This document shows positions 25,543 to 61,174 of a DNA stretch of 64,000 nucleotides, piece by piece. The notes under the pieces were generated by a model. That model saw nothing but the letters and a program-made list of their open reading frames with translations, had not been told where the DNA came from and searched no databases. Numbering within the stretch: the stretch's first letter is position 1; the number at the start of each line of letters is the position of its first letter. The translations under genes and the position numbers were made by a program. The DNA comes from Rhodococcus wratislaviensis. GTDB taxonomy: Bacteria; Actinomycetota; Actinomycetes; Mycobacteriales; Mycobacteriaceae. The DNA lies in contig NZ_UAUI01000022.1 in NCBI RefSeq assembly GCF_900455735.1, positions 124,001 through 188,000 on the forward strand, read 5' to 3'.

Positions 25543-27222
25543 TCAGGTCTCGGCACGAGCGGCGGCGAGCATGCTCTCGATGGTGATCAACTTGGTGCGC
25601 GTCCGACCGGCCGCCCTGCCCCCGGCACGCTCGGTCTTGTCGATCCGCTGCCAGCCCTGGTAGTCGACGGCGTCGGGCGCACGCTCGGCGATCAGCCGGT
25701 CGAGGGCCTCACGTTCGGCGGGCGCGTCGAGCCGCCCGGCGGAGAAGTCGTCGATCAGCATCGTGACCGTCTCCGCGGAGCAGTACTTGTTGGTGCCGAT
25801 CACGCCCGTCGGTCCGCGCTTGATCCAGCCCGCCACGTACACGCCGGGCACCGGCGCGCCGGTCTCCGGATCGATCACCCGGCCGTTCTCGTTGGGGATG
25901 ACGCCGCGACGGTCGTCGAAGGGGATACCGGCCACGGGCTGACCGCGGTAGCCGATCGAGCGCAGCACCAGGCCGGTGTCCAGGGTCGAGGTGACGTCGG
26001 ACGGTTTGGCGCTGAGCCTGCCGGACGCGTCCGCGACCAACTCGTTCTTCGCGACGCGCACCGATTCGACGGCGTCGGTGCCGAGAATCTCGACGGGTGA
26101 TGTCAGGAAACGCAGCACGATCCGCTTCTTCGCCGGATCGGCGGTGCGCCGGGCGAACTCCTCGACCTGCCGCACCTTGTGGCGGTGCGACGGCTCGGCC
26201 TCGTCACCGTCGACGAACGCGCGGCTCGCCGGGTCGAGCACCGCTTCCTCCGGGTCGACGACGATGTCCACGTTCGGCATGCGCCCGAGCGGCAGGAGTT
26301 CGGGATTGGTGTAGGCGGCCTGGGCGGGGCCCCGTCGCCCGAGAATGACGACCTCACGGATGTTGCTCGCCCGCAGGGCCTCGAGGGCGTGGTCCGCGAG
26401 GTCCGTCTTGGCCAGGATCTCCGGATCGGTGACGAGGATGCGGGCCACGTCGAGTGCCACGTTGCCGTTGCCGACGATGACGGCCCGCTCCCCCGACAGG
26501 TCGAACGTGCGGTCGGCGTAATCGGGGTGACCGTTGTACCAGGCCACGAACTCGGTGGCGGCGTGGCTGCCGACCAGATCCTCGCCGGGAATGCCCAGCG
26601 CGCGGTCGCCTGCCGCGCCGACCGCGTAGATGACGGCGTGATGGTGTGCGAGCAGTTCCTCGTGGCTCACGTCCCGGCCCACTTCGACGTTGAAGTGACA
26701 GTGCACCGTGCGCTTGCCGACGACGGAGCGGAACTGGTCCGTGACGCCCTTGGTGCCCGGATGGTCCGGCGCGACACCGGCGCGCACCAGCCCGTACGGG
26801 GTGGGCAGGCGGTCGAAGATGTCGACCTCGATGCGCGGCTTCGCGGTCAGTTCCATCGCGGCGTAGCAGGCGGCCGGACCCGACCCCACGACCGCGACAT
26901 GGAGCGTGCCGAGGGCTGCGTCGATCTGAGGCAGCTTCAGCGGCTCGGGCCAGTCGGGGCCGATGGGGTGTTTGGTGTAGTACTGCGCGTTGATGTCGAG
27001 GTACGGCTCGTCGACCTCGTCGAGGTCGTTCTCCGCGTAGATGGCCTCCACCGGGCACTCCTCGACGCAGGCCCCGCAGTCGATGCAGGTGTCCGGGTCG
27101 ATGTACAGCATTTCCGTGGTGGCGAACGGCTTCTCGTCCGGTGTGGGATGGATGCAATTGACCGGACAGACATCGACGCACGATGCGTCGTTGCAGCACG
27201 GCTGCGTGATCACATAAGCCAC
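25543..27222 (-). CDS. fprB: Ferredoxin/ferredoxin-NADP reductase fusion FprB
   Basis: A 559-residue fusion. Residues 1-90 form a bacterial 7Fe-type ferredoxin domain (CCNDASCVDVCPVNC and CIDCGACVEECPVEA). The remainder is an adrenodoxin-reductase-like flavoprotein: FAD motif VAVVGSGPAACYAA, NADP motif VIVGNGNVALDVAR and the C-terminal GWIKRGPTGVIGTNK. It transfers electrons between NADPH and iron-sulphur carriers, for instance to support P450s or other oxygenases. The layout matches Mycobacterium tuberculosis FprB. It is cytoplasmic and appears to be transcribed alone. Confidence 0.93.
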   Translation of the reverse strand: MAYVITQPCCNDASCVDVCPVNCIHPTPDEKPFATTEMLYIDPDTCIDCGACVEECPVEAIYAENDLDEVDEPYLDINAQYYTKHPIGPDWPEPLKLPQIDAALGTLHVAVVGSGPAACYAAMELTAKPRIEVDIFDRLPTPYGLVRAGVAPDHPGTKGVTDQFRSVVGKRTVHCHFNVEVGRDVSHEELLAHHHAVIYAVGAAGDRALGIPGEDLVGSHAATEFVAWYNGHPDYADRTFDLSGERAVIVGNGNVALDVARILVTDPEILAKTDLADHALEALRASNIREVVILGRRGPAQAAYTNPELLPLGRMPNVDIVVDPEEAVLDPASRAFVDGDEAEPSHRHKVRQVEEFARRTADPAKKRIVLRFLTSPVEILGTDAVESVRVAKNELVADASGRLSAKPSDVTSTLDTGLVLRSIGYRGQPVAGIPFDDRRGVIPNENGRVIDPETGAPVPGVYVAGWIKRGPTGVIGTNKYCSAETVTMLIDDFSAGRLDAPAEREALDRLIAERAPDAVDYQGWQRIDKTERAGGRAAGRTRTKLITIESMLAAARAET

Positions 27223-27315
27223 GGTTCTCCCCTACCTGAGTACGCGCAGTCCGACGTCGAGATGTGACACCAGACTATAACGTGTTCCAATTTTGCGCGA
27301 GAACCGTGCGCGATG

Positions 27316-27537
27316 TCAGACCGCGTCGCCCGGCTCCACACGGAATCCGACCTTCACTGTGACCTGGTAGTGTGCGACGGCGCCGTTCTCGACGTGACCC
27401 CGGGTCTCGACGACCTCGAACCACTCGACGTTGCGCACGGTCTCGTTGGTCCGCGCGATGGCGTTCTTGATGGCCGCGTCGGTGCTGTCGCTCGACGAAC
27501 CGACGACCTCGACAACTCGGTACACGTGATCACTCAT
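27316..27537 (-). CDS. Dodecin family flavin-binding protein
   Basis: A 73-residue dodecin that assembles into hollow dodecamers storing flavins or, in some bacteria, CoA. The family pattern is present: [11 protein letters not shown] at the start, [19 protein letters not shown] in the helix and the conserved Trp in [16 protein letters not shown], which stacks on the isoalloxazine ring. The ATG follows CGAAAGGAATCCTG, located in the 17-base gap after the serine hydrolase stop, so the two are probably co-transcribed. Confidence 0.95.
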   Translation of the reverse strand: MSDHVYRVVEVVGSSSDSTDAAIKNAIARTNETVRNVEWFEVVETRGHVENGAVAHYQVTVKVGFRVEPGDAV

Positions 27538-27554
27538 CAGGATTCCTTTCGTGG

Positions 27555-28760
27555 TTACTTGCCGTTCCGGACGATCGCCTGCGCCTCGACACCGAGCCGG
27601 GCCAGACGAAGATCACCGAGAGCCGTGAGGGAACTGCCGAGGCGGTTGGTGACGAAGCCCAGGGACAGTCCGCTGTCGAGGTCCGCGTAGGCACCGGACC
27701 CGCCGACGCCGTAGTGCCCGATCGCGTTCCGTGGCTGTTCCCGGGACGCGAGGATCGGCCGGTGGTAGCCGAGGGACCACTGCGGCCGGATACCGAGGAC
27801 GTAGTCGCGGTCGTGTGTCTGCACCTGCGACATCTGCGCGATGGTGGACTTGCGCAGGAACCGGTGCCCGTCCAGCCTGCCCCCGTTGGCGATGGCGCCG
27901 TACATGCGCGCGAGCGCCCGCGCGCTGAACACGCCGTTCCAGCCGGGCATCACCGCGTCGTGCACCGCGGGATTCCGGACCAGCACGTCGAACCCCTGGG
28001 GCATCGCCGCCTCGGCGAGGCCGCGGGTGGGACCGACGAGCGAGAGCACGTTCGACGTGAGCTCCCAGTTGAGTCCGGCCGGGTTGATGTGCGGAAACAG
28101 CTTCGCGATCCGCGGACGGTGCTGTCCGGGAACCTGATACCAGAAGTCGTCGACGCCGAGCGGGCCTGCGATTTCGTCCTGCACGACCTGGACGAACGGC
28201 TTTCCGGTGACGCGTGCGATCAGTTCGGCCACCAGCCACCCGTAGGTGACGGCGTGATACCCGGGACCGCGCAGCCTGCGCGGATCCGCCGGGGTGGCAG
28301 CCAGGGCCCGGACGACGGCGTCGTAGTCGAGGAGATCGAGCGGGCTCCGCATCAGACCCCGGACCTTGTGCAGCCCGGCCCGGTGGGTGAGCAGTTCGCG
28401 GACGGTGATGCCGTCCTTGCCTGCGGCGCCGAACTCGGGCCAGTAGCGCGCGACGGGCGCGTCGTAGTCGATCAGCCGACGCTCGGCGAGCCGGTGGACG
28501 ACCGTGCTGGCCACGCCCTTTCCCGTCGAGAACGACAGGGCGACGGTGTCGCGGTCCCACCGGCGGTCGCGGTCTGCCCAGCCCGCCCAGATGTCGAGGA
28601 CTTTCTCACCCCGGAAGTACGCGGTGAGCGCCCCGCCGCCGTGCTGAGGTTGCCGGTACATCGCGAAGAACCGGTCGGCGAGCGGCAGGAACCGCGGGTC
28701 GACGTGCAGCTCCGTCCGTGGTGCGGACGCGGGCCGGGGAACTCGAACGCTGGTCGTCAT
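27555..28760 (-). CDS. Beta-lactamase family serine hydrolase (class C-like esterase)
   Basis: A 401-residue penicillin-binding-fold hydrolase. The SxxK nucleophile motif is Ser78-Lys81 in FSTGKGV, the second motif is likely the Tyr in VTYGWL, and the HYGVGGSG stretch near the C-terminus takes the place of the KTG box. There is no signal peptide, which points to an intracellular esterase of the EstB/LipL type instead of an antibiotic-resistance enzyme. The ATG follows GGAGGTGG. It precedes the dodecin gene by 17 bases. The substrate is unknown. Confidence 0.9.
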   Translation of the reverse strand: MTTSVRVPRPASAPRTELHVDPRFLPLADRFFAMYRQPQHGGGALTAYFRGEKVLDIWAGWADRDRRWDRDTVALSFSTGKGVASTVVHRLAERRLIDYDAPVARYWPEFGAAGKDGITVRELLTHRAGLHKVRGLMRSPLDLLDYDAVVRALAATPADPRRLRGPGYHAVTYGWLVAELIARVTGKPFVQVVQDEIAGPLGVDDFWYQVPGQHRPRIAKLFPHINPAGLNWELTSNVLSLVGPTRGLAEAAMPQGFDVLVRNPAVHDAVMPGWNGVFSARALARMYGAIANGGRLDGHRFLRKSTIAQMSQVQTHDRDYVLGIRPQWSLGYHRPILASREQPRNAIGHYGVGGSGAYADLDSGLSLGFVTNRLGSSLTALGDLRLARLGVEAQAIVRNGK

Positions 28761-28853
28761 CGACCACCTCCGATCTCGCTGCCGTATGTCCTACGGCAGT
28801 TGCGTCAGCCCATTGTGACTACCGTCACCATACGACGCGGACCGGGGTGTCGT

Positions 28854-29369
28854 TCAGGGAAGCCGCCACACTGTTATGCCGTCGCTCAGACACGCTTGAC
28901 CTGCAAGGAAATTGATCGCGAGCGACGGTCCACCGGCGCACACCACGCCCTTCGCCGGATCCGCGACGAGCGCCTGCCCTCCCGGACCGCTCAGCACCAG
29001 CGCGGGACCGGCGGTGTCGACCGTTCCGATCGCGACGCTCTTTGGCCCGACCGCCACCGCGGCGACGGCGCCACGACGCGCCTCGGCCGCACCGACACCG
29101 CCGCCCAGTCCGGCGCCGAGCGCCGCGCCCGCGTGCGCTGCATCGGCGAAACCGACACCGTCCGTGCCGAACGCCGCCGAATTACTGCTCGTGTCGGCGT
29201 TGGCCCCGCACGCGGTGCGGTCGACGACCGTGGTGTCACCCCGGCCCGGTGGTGACACACAGGACAGGGAGACGGCCGACGCGGTGGCCGGCGCGATCAT
29301 CAGAATCCCGAGTGCCGTCGCGACGACACCGAGGACCAGTCCGGCAGTACCGACTGTCGTACGTTCCAT
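28854..29369 (-). CDS. Secreted Ala/Gly-rich protein of unknown function
   Basis: A 171-residue protein with a clear cleavable signal peptide (residues 1-31, VLGVVATALGILMIAPATASA). The mature part has four cysteines (SLSC, TACG, VVCAG, QACLS) that could pair as two disulphides, and a long Ala/Gly/Val-rich middle. It ends in a hydrophobic-polar stretch, GITVWRLP. Similar small secreted proteins occur in Rhodococcus and Nocardia without assigned roles. It appears to be transcribed alone. Confidence 0.75.
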   Translation of the reverse strand: MERTTVGTAGLVLGVVATALGILMIAPATASAVSLSCVSPPGRGDTTVVDRTACGANADTSSNSAAFGTDGVGFADAAHAGAALGAGLGGGVGAAEARRGAVAAVAVGPKSVAIGTVDTAGPALVLSGPGGQALVADPAKGVVCAGGPSLAINFLAGQACLSDGITVWRLP

Positions 29370-29422
29370 GGCGACCTCACATTGTTCCCGACCCGACCGT
29401 CCCGAGCCTACGTGAGCGCCGG

Positions 29423-30451
29423 CTATTTGCGGTCTCGGTCCCGACTCGGTTGTACCCGCTTGGGTTCCCCCGGCATTTTCGGGTAATTGGGTGGGTACGG
29501 GAGATCGCCGAGACCGTTCGCGGCGTCCCGCTCCGCCATCTCCAGCAGCACGTCCAGCGATTGCGCCACGTCACCCATGGTCGCCATGGGATCGCCCCGC
29601 TTCTCGAGCAACGCGGGCACGGTCGCGATGGTGAAGTCGTCGGGGTCGACGTCGACGAGTTCCTCCCAGGTGACCGGTGTCGACACGGTCGCGATCGGCG
29701 TCTTGCGGGCCGAGTAGGCGGACGCGATCGTCTTGTCCCTGGCGTTCTGGTTGAAGTCGAGGAAGATGCGTTCGCCGCGTTCCTCCTTCCACCAGGACGT
29801 GGTGGCCCGGTCGCCGCTGCGCCGCTCGATCTCCCGCGCGAGGGCGATGCCGGCGCGCCGCACTTCGATGAAGTCCCAGCGCGGTTCGATGCGGAGATAC
29901 ACGTGCAGCCCGCGGCCGCCCGAGGTCTTGGGGTAGCCGACGAGGCCGAGTTCGTCCAGCAGCGGCCGGAGCACGTCCAGCGCGACCGCCCGGGCGTCGT
30001 CGAATCCGGTCCCCGGCTGCGGGTCCAGGTCGATGCGCAGTTCGTCGGGGTGATCGACGTCGGGGCACCGGACCGCCCACGGATGGAACGTGATGTTGCC
30101 GAGGTTCGCCGCCCACACGATGTTCGCGGCGCTACGCACGCGGAGCACGTCGGCCTTGCGGCCGGACGGGAACGTGACCTCGCACGAGTCGACGTGGTCG
30201 GGGCGCTTCGCGGGAACCCGCTTCTGGTAGATCTCCTCGCCTTCGATCCCGTCCGGGAACCGTTGCAGATGCGTCGGCCGATCGAACAGGGCGGTCAGCA
30301 GCGCACCGTTGAGAGCCACGGTCCGGTAGTACTCCACCAGGTGCCGTTTCGTGCCACCCTCGGCGCCGAGTTTCGGGTAGTAGATCTTGTCGGGATTCGA
30401 CAGCCGCACGGCGACGCCGTCGACGTCGAGTTCTTCGGCAGGACTCGCCAT
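29423..30451 (-). CDS. Stand-alone LigD-type primase-polymerase (PolDom)
   Basis: A 342-residue archaeo-eukaryotic-type primase-polymerase, the polymerase module of LigD without ligase or nuclease domains. It starts with LSNPDKIYYPKLG and carries the metal-binding Asp141/Asp143 (RIDLDPQPG), the GGRGLHVYLRI block and the FLDFNQNARDKTI segment. Such proteins fill gaps and add ribonucleotides during non-homologous end joining or base-excision repair. The ATG is immediately adjacent to the ligC stop, with no intervening base, so the two are co-expressed. Mycobacteria have the same pair beside each other (Rv3730c/ligC). Confidence 0.92.
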   Translation of the reverse strand: MASPAEELDVDGVAVRLSNPDKIYYPKLGAEGGTKRHLVEYYRTVALNGALLTALFDRPTHLQRFPDGIEGEEIYQKRVPAKRPDHVDSCEVTFPSGRKADVLRVRSAANIVWAANLGNITFHPWAVRCPDVDHPDELRIDLDPQPGTGFDDARAVALDVLRPLLDELGLVGYPKTSGGRGLHVYLRIEPRWDFIEVRRAGIALAREIERRSGDRATTSWWKEERGERIFLDFNQNARDKTIASAYSARKTPIATVSTPVTWEELVDVDPDDFTIATVPALLEKRGDPMATMGDVAQSLDVLLEMAERDAANGLGDLPYPPNYPKMPGEPKRVQPSRDRDRK

Positions 30452-31495
30452 CTAGGAACCTCCGGCCAGGACGTCGGCAAGGTCGTATCGCACCGGGACC
30501 TCCAATTGTTGGAACGTGCACTCGTCGGGCATCCGGTCCGGGCGCCAGCGCAGGAACCGCGCGGCGTGCCGGAACCGGGCACCCTCCATCTGGTCGTACG
30601 CCACCTCGACGACGCGTTCGGGGCGCAGCGGCACCCAGGTTCGGTCGTTGCCCGACTGCCACCGCGTCGGCGCCCCGTCCGCGACGACGTCGTCGCCGAC
30701 GCGCAGCTCGTCGAGTTCGGCGAGCAGTTCGATCCGTCGCGCCGCCGTGAACGCCGATGCACCGCCGACCATCGCCATCTGGTCGCCGTCGTACAGTCCG
30801 AGCAGCATCGACCCGATCCCCGGCTGACTCTTGTGCGGCCGGTATCCGATGACGACGCAGTCGGCGGTGCGGGCGTGCTTCACCTTCACCATTTCCCGCT
30901 TGTTCGGCAGGTACGGGCCGACCAGCTTCTTCGCCACCACCCCGTCGAGGCCGGCCCCCTCGAACGCCTCGAACCACTCGGTGGCCGTCGCACTGGATTC
31001 GGTGGCCGCGGTGACGTGGCAGCTGGGTCCGCCGCCGATGGTGTCGACGAGCTGCGCACGGCGCACGGAGAAGTCCTCCCGGCTGAGGTCGCGGTCGCCC
31101 AGGGCGAGCAGATCGAACGCGACGAACTGGGCCGGGGTCTTCTCCGACAACATCGTCACCCGGCTCTCGGCCGGATGAATGCGCTCGGACAACGACTCCC
31201 AGTCGAGCCGGGTGCGGCCGTCGATGCTGCGTGGGACGACGAGTTCGCCGTCCACCACGCACCGCTCCGGCAGTTCGTCCTTCACCGCCCGGACGAGTTC
31301 GGGAAAGTACCTGGCCAGATCCTTTCCGCCGCGGGACCCGAGCACCACCTCGTCGCCGTCGCGGAAGACGAGGGTGCGGAAACCGTCCCATTTCGGTTCG
31401 TAGGACCAGGCGAGCCCGGACTCCGGTTGCGCCGGAACGGACGACGCAGCCTTCGCGAGCATCGGCTGTAACGGAGGCATCACGGGGAGATCCAC
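30452..31495 (-). CDS. ligC: ATP-dependent DNA ligase LigC
   Basis: A 347-residue ATP-dependent ligase. The adenylation motif is YEPKWDGFR with nucleophile Lys35. Further motifs are VDGELVV, FVAFDLLAL, EGAGLDGVVAKK and MVKVKHART (motif V), and the C-terminal OB-fold ends in RWRPDR. The size and N-terminus (DLPVMPPLQPMLAK) match mycobacterial LigC. I keep the GTG start because the preceding LPVMPP is conserved; an ATG at 31480 is the alternative. It seals nicks left after polymerase action and works with the adjacent PolDom protein. No Ku gene is in the window. Confidence 0.93.
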   Translation of the reverse strand: MDLPVMPPLQPMLAKAASSVPAQPESGLAWSYEPKWDGFRTLVFRDGDEVVLGSRGGKDLARYFPELVRAVKDELPERCVVDGELVVPRSIDGRTRLDWESLSERIHPAESRVTMLSEKTPAQFVAFDLLALGDRDLSREDFSVRRAQLVDTIGGGPSCHVTAATESSATATEWFEAFEGAGLDGVVAKKLVGPYLPNKREMVKVKHARTADCVVIGYRPHKSQPGIGSMLLGLYDGDQMAMVGGASAFTAARRIELLAELDELRVGDDVVADGAPTRWQSGNDRTWVPLRPERVVEVAYDQMEGARFRHAARFLRWRPDRMPDECTFQQLEVPVRYDLADVLAGGS

Positions 31496-31643
31496 CCGTC
31501 CATACTGTCACCACGATTGGCAAATCGGACAGCGATGTAATCAAATAATGCGCGACACGGCAATCGCGGTGGACACGATCGAGGTGGCAGCGGTCATCTC
31601 GGAGGAACGGGTGGCGGACGGTCACCTGACGGAGGGGTCAGAC

Positions 31644-32240
31644 ATGACAGGGTTAGTTCGGCGGGTGTGTACCGCAGTCGTCGCGTTGTCGGCGACGGCA
31701 GTTCTGGTGGCCGGGTGCGGTTCGGACACGACGCCCACCGCGGTGCCGGAGTCGGGTGCCTCCGCGGCCACCACGTCCAGCGAATCGACCACCGTGATCG
31801 ATGGGCAGGAAGGCGAGGACGCCGGCGGCGACGTCGACTTCGAGGTCGCGATCGGTGAGTGCGTGAAGCTCGGCGGCACCGTCACGGACGCCGAGATCGA
31901 CAAGGCGGTGTGCGGCAGCGCCGATTCGAACTACAAGGTGATCGCCAAGGCCGCGAAGAACAGCCAGTGCATCAGCGACGCCGACTCGTACTACTACGAA
32001 ACCCTCGGCGGCGTCGAGCAGGGCGCGATCTGCCTCGACGTGGACTGGGTCGTCGGCGGGTGCATGGACGTCGGTGGCGAGGATCCCGCGCGCATCGACT
32101 GCGGCGACACCACGGCCGTCGACGGTGTGAAGGTGACGGAGATCGTGCAGGGCGCCACGTCCGTGGACTCGTGCAGCACGTCGTCCAACGGCTACGAATA
32201 CTCCGAGCGCAAGTTCGTCGTCTGCGTCGACGAACTCTGA
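31644..32240 (+). CDS. LppU-like lipoprotein
   Basis: A 198-residue exported lipoprotein. The signal sequence ends in the lipobox LVAGC (about residues 20-24), followed by a Ser/Thr-rich, acidic linker. The C-terminal domain has repeated cysteine blocks (IGECVKLGG, AVCGSADSNYKVI, GAICLDVDWVVGGC, RIDCGDT) with the pattern I associate with the LppU/SCO3897 family. Its role is unknown, probably at the outer face of the membrane. The ATG follows GGAGGGGTCAGAC; the frame extends upstream to 31548 without a site. It converges on corA across a strong hairpin. Confidence 0.85.
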   Translation: MTGLVRRVCTAVVALSATAVLVAGCGSDTTPTAVPESGASAATTSSESTTVIDGQEGEDAGGDVDFEVAIGECVKLGGTVTDAEIDKAVCGSADSNYKVIAKAAKNSQCISDADSYYYETLGGVEQGAICLDVDWVVGGCMDVGGEDPARIDCGDTTAVDGVKVTEIVQGATSVDSCSTSSNGYEYSERKFVVCVDEL

Positions 32241-32251
32241 CGGCAGGCGCC

Positions 32252-32282
32252 GGCCGGCTGCGGGCACTGCCCGCAGCCGGCC
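32252..32282. terminator. Strong bidirectional hairpin between lipoprotein gene and corA
   Basis: A near-perfect inverted repeat: GGCCGGCTGCGGGCA faces TGCCCGCAGCCGGCC about a single central C, giving at least 13 bp with a small loop. It lies just 3' of both convergent stops. There is no T-tract. Confidence 0.75.
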
Positions 32283-32286
32283 TCGC

Positions 32287-33417
32287 TCACAACCAGCCGC
32301 GGCGTTTGAAGATCGTGTACAGGCCGGCACAGGTGAGCATCATCAGCGACAGGGCGAACGGATACCCACCGACCCAGTGCAGTTCGGGCATGTGGTCGAA
32401 GTTCATGCCGTACACGGTCCCGATCAGGGTGGGCGCGAAGAGGATCGCCGCCCACGCCGACACCTTCTTGATCTCCTCGTTCTGCGCATAGCTGGCCTGG
32501 GTCAGGTTGCGCATCTCCTCGTTCTGTTCCTGCGACACCAGGGTGGCGTTGACGGTGAGGATGTTCCCGAGCAGCTGACGAAAGTTGTCGGCCCGCTCCA
32601 CGACGACCGTCGCATGGTCGGTGACGTCACGCAGATAACGCTGCAGTTCCTCGTCAGTGTTGTACTTCTCGAATCCCGCCGACAACCCGCGCAGCATCCC
32701 GAGCAGCGGCCTTGTGGCCCTCTGGAATTCGATGACCTCGCGGGTGAGTTCGTAGATGCGCCGTGACACGCCCGGTGCTCCGCTGAACACCTCGGTCTCG
32801 ATCTCGTCGATGTCGTTCTGCAGTCCGGCCACCACCGGTGCGTACCCGTCGACCACCGCGTCGAGGATGGCGTAGAGGACGGCCTCGGGTCCGAGCCGGA
32901 GCAGGTCCGGGTTGCTCTCCATCCGGCGGCGGACCGCCGACAGGTCGGGGGATTCGCTGTGCCGGACCGTGAGCACGAACGTCGGACCGCAGAAGACGTG
33001 CAGCTCACCGAATTCGACGCGCTCGGTCTCGTCGCAGTACCGCGCGGCGCGCAGGACCACGAACAGCGTCTTGCCGTAGCGCTCCAGCTTGGGCCGCTGG
33101 TGGGCGACGATCGCGTCCTCGACGGCCAGCTCGTGGAGGTCGAATTGCTTTGCTGCCGCATACAACTGGGTGTCGTTCGGCCGGTACATCCCGATCCACG
33201 CCATCGACGACGCGTCCGGCAGGCTCGCGAGGGCCTCCGACAGGGTGGCCGGGGTGGCCGTCTTCCGGCCGTCGCGGTAGACGGCGCTGTTGACCACCGT
33301 TTCCTCTGCAGGCGTCGGTTCGACGGGCCGGCGGGTCACCGCGTGACCGGCGTCGGCGTCGGACAGACCGGCGGAACGGCTGGGGAGGAGGGAACGGATC
33401 GGACGCAGCTGAGGCAT
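32287..33417 (-). CDS. corA: CorA family magnesium/cobalt transporter
   Basis: A 376-residue pentameric divalent-cation channel. The long cytoplasmic N-terminal domain ends in the signature GMN (residues 337-339, YGMNFDHMPELHW) between two C-terminal helices (VSAWAAILFAPTLIGTVYG and the last 25 residues). The stalk helix contains the typical acidic and hydrophobic pattern. The start ATG (MPQLRPIRS) is chosen because residues further upstream are Arg/Pro-rich without homology; the site upstream is weak. A structured leader precedes it. Confidence 0.93.
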   Translation of the reverse strand: MPQLRPIRSLLPSRSAGLSDADAGHAVTRRPVEPTPAEETVVNSAVYRDGRKTATPATLSEALASLPDASSMAWIGMYRPNDTQLYAAAKQFDLHELAVEDAIVAHQRPKLERYGKTLFVVLRAARYCDETERVEFGELHVFCGPTFVLTVRHSESPDLSAVRRRMESNPDLLRLGPEAVLYAILDAVVDGYAPVVAGLQNDIDEIETEVFSGAPGVSRRIYELTREVIEFQRATRPLLGMLRGLSAGFEKYNTDEELQRYLRDVTDHATVVVERADNFRQLLGNILTVNATLVSQEQNEEMRNLTQASYAQNEEIKKVSAWAAILFAPTLIGTVYGMNFDHMPELHWVGGYPFALSLMMLTCAGLYTIFKRRGWL

Positions 33418-33722
33418 GACACGGGGCTTTCGAGGGAAAGTGGGCAGCGCGGAACGGCGCTGAGGAACACGGACCGTGAAACCGCGCACCTACCGGTGGA
33501 ACGGTTTCAGTTGGTACTCGGAGGTTGGCTTCTCATTCGGATGCCACACCTCCTTGCTCTCTCGAAAGGGCAGTTCACGACCTCGGCGAACTGCAGACCG
33601 GAGGACACGATACCCCCGGCGACCGGCCACGACAACCTGGCATCCCCGCCGTGTCGGTCCCGGATCCGGCGGGTCCCGCGGCAGATACTGGGCGGGCACC
33701 GAATCACCACCGAGAGGGCCCC
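33418..33722. other. Intergenic region between divergent corA and exonuclease genes
   Basis: This 305-base region must hold both promoters. On the corA side it contains two short inverted repeats (TGAAACCG/CGGTTTCA at 33477-33509, and CAGCGC/GCGCTG near 33445-33462), suggesting a structured leader. Near the right end GAGAGGG serves as ribosome binding site for the exonuclease. No small ORF with a credible site is seen. Confidence 0.5.
33477..33509 (-). promoter_or_regulatory. Stem-loop in the corA 5' leader, candidate cis-regulatory RNA
   Basis: An 8-bp perfect stem (TGAAACCG with CGGTTTCA) encloses a 17-base loop that itself contains CACC-TACC-GGTG. On the corA strand it is followed by CACGG-T-CCGTG and CAGCGC-N6-GCGCTG, three hairpins in about 70 bases. 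Magnesium-transporter genes often have regulatory leaders. The sequence does not clearly match the M-box consensus as I remember it, so this is only a candidate. Confidence 0.3.
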
Positions 33723-34418
33723 ATGACCAGCTGGTCGGACAGACCGATCTGCGCGTTCGACCTGGAGACGACGGGACCCGACCCCACCGATGCCCGCATC
33801 GTCTCCGCGTGTATCGCCGTCGTCGACGCTCACCACTTCGAGTCGCGAACCTGGCTGCTCGACCCGGAGGTCCCCATCCCGCAGGAGGCCTCGGACGTGC
33901 ACGGAATCTCCACGGAGTACGCCCGGGCCCACGGACAGGACTACGCCACCGGATACGGCGAGATCCGTGAGGCATTGCACGATGCATGGACCCGCGACCA
34001 TGCCGTCGTCGCGTTCAACGCCTCCTACGACCTGACCGTCATGCACACCGAGGGACTGCGCCTCGGGCTGACCGAACTCGTCACCGGCATCGTGGTCGAC
34101 CCCTACGTCATCGATCGCGAGATGGACCGGTACCGGAAGGGCAGGCGCACACTCGGCGCGGTGTGCGAGCACTACGGCATCGCGCTGGAGGACGCCCACG
34201 AGGCCGAGGCCGACGCGATCGCCGCCGCACACCTCGCCCGGACCCTCGCGCAGGAGTACCCGAATCTGCGGGCCCTCGACATCATGACGCATCAGGCCGG
34301 CTGGCACGCCGAACGGCAACGCGACTTCGCCGACTACCTCGTCCGGCAGGGTCGCGACGCATCGGACGTCAACGGCGAGTGGCCGATTCGCGGTCTCGCG
34401 CAGTTCCGCATCGCCTGA
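33723..34418 (+). CDS. DnaQ-like 3'-5' exonuclease
   Basis: A 231-residue DEDD-type exonuclease. Exo I is FDLETTGPDP (Asp13, Glu15), Exo II VVAFNASYDLTVM and Exo III AHEAEADAIAAAHL with the His/Asp pair. This is the epsilon-subunit fold; a free-standing protein of this size may trim DNA or RNA 3' ends in repair. The ATG follows GAGAGGGCCCC. Its stop is six bases from the stop of the convergent NRPS gene, leaving no room for a terminator. Confidence 0.88.
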   Translation: MTSWSDRPICAFDLETTGPDPTDARIVSACIAVVDAHHFESRTWLLDPEVPIPQEASDVHGISTEYARAHGQDYATGYGEIREALHDAWTRDHAVVAFNASYDLTVMHTEGLRLGLTELVTGIVVDPYVIDREMDRYRKGRRTLGAVCEHYGIALEDAHEAEADAIAAAHLARTLAQEYPNLRALDIMTHQAGWHAERQRDFADYLVRQGRDASDVNGEWPIRGLAQFRIA

Positions 34419-34424
34419 TCCGAT

Positions 34425-61010
<26,586 letters not shown>

Positions 61011-61174
61011 GGCGGTTCCTCCCCATAAGGTATCCCCGACCGCTCACAGCGTGTCCGCGTCCGAATCCTGGCTCGCGAATGCGGGAGGCGGTAGCTTTTC
61101 CCCGCCCCCCAGAAAACTCGTTCGCCGTCCACAGGGCGCACAGACCCCATCGTTGCACAGCGGCGCGGCTCTGT

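Noticed and set aside
33418-33509. M-box magnesium riboswitch upstream of corA
   Set aside because: The hairpins are real, but the conserved M-box core cannot be lined up convincingly by eye; it is kept only as a candidate structured leader.
61011-61174. Iron-box (IdeR/DmdR type) before the giant NRPS gene
   Set aside because: I looked for a TTAGGTTAGGCTAACCTAA-like dyad because of the EntF-like starter domain and found none; only the ribosome binding site is clear.
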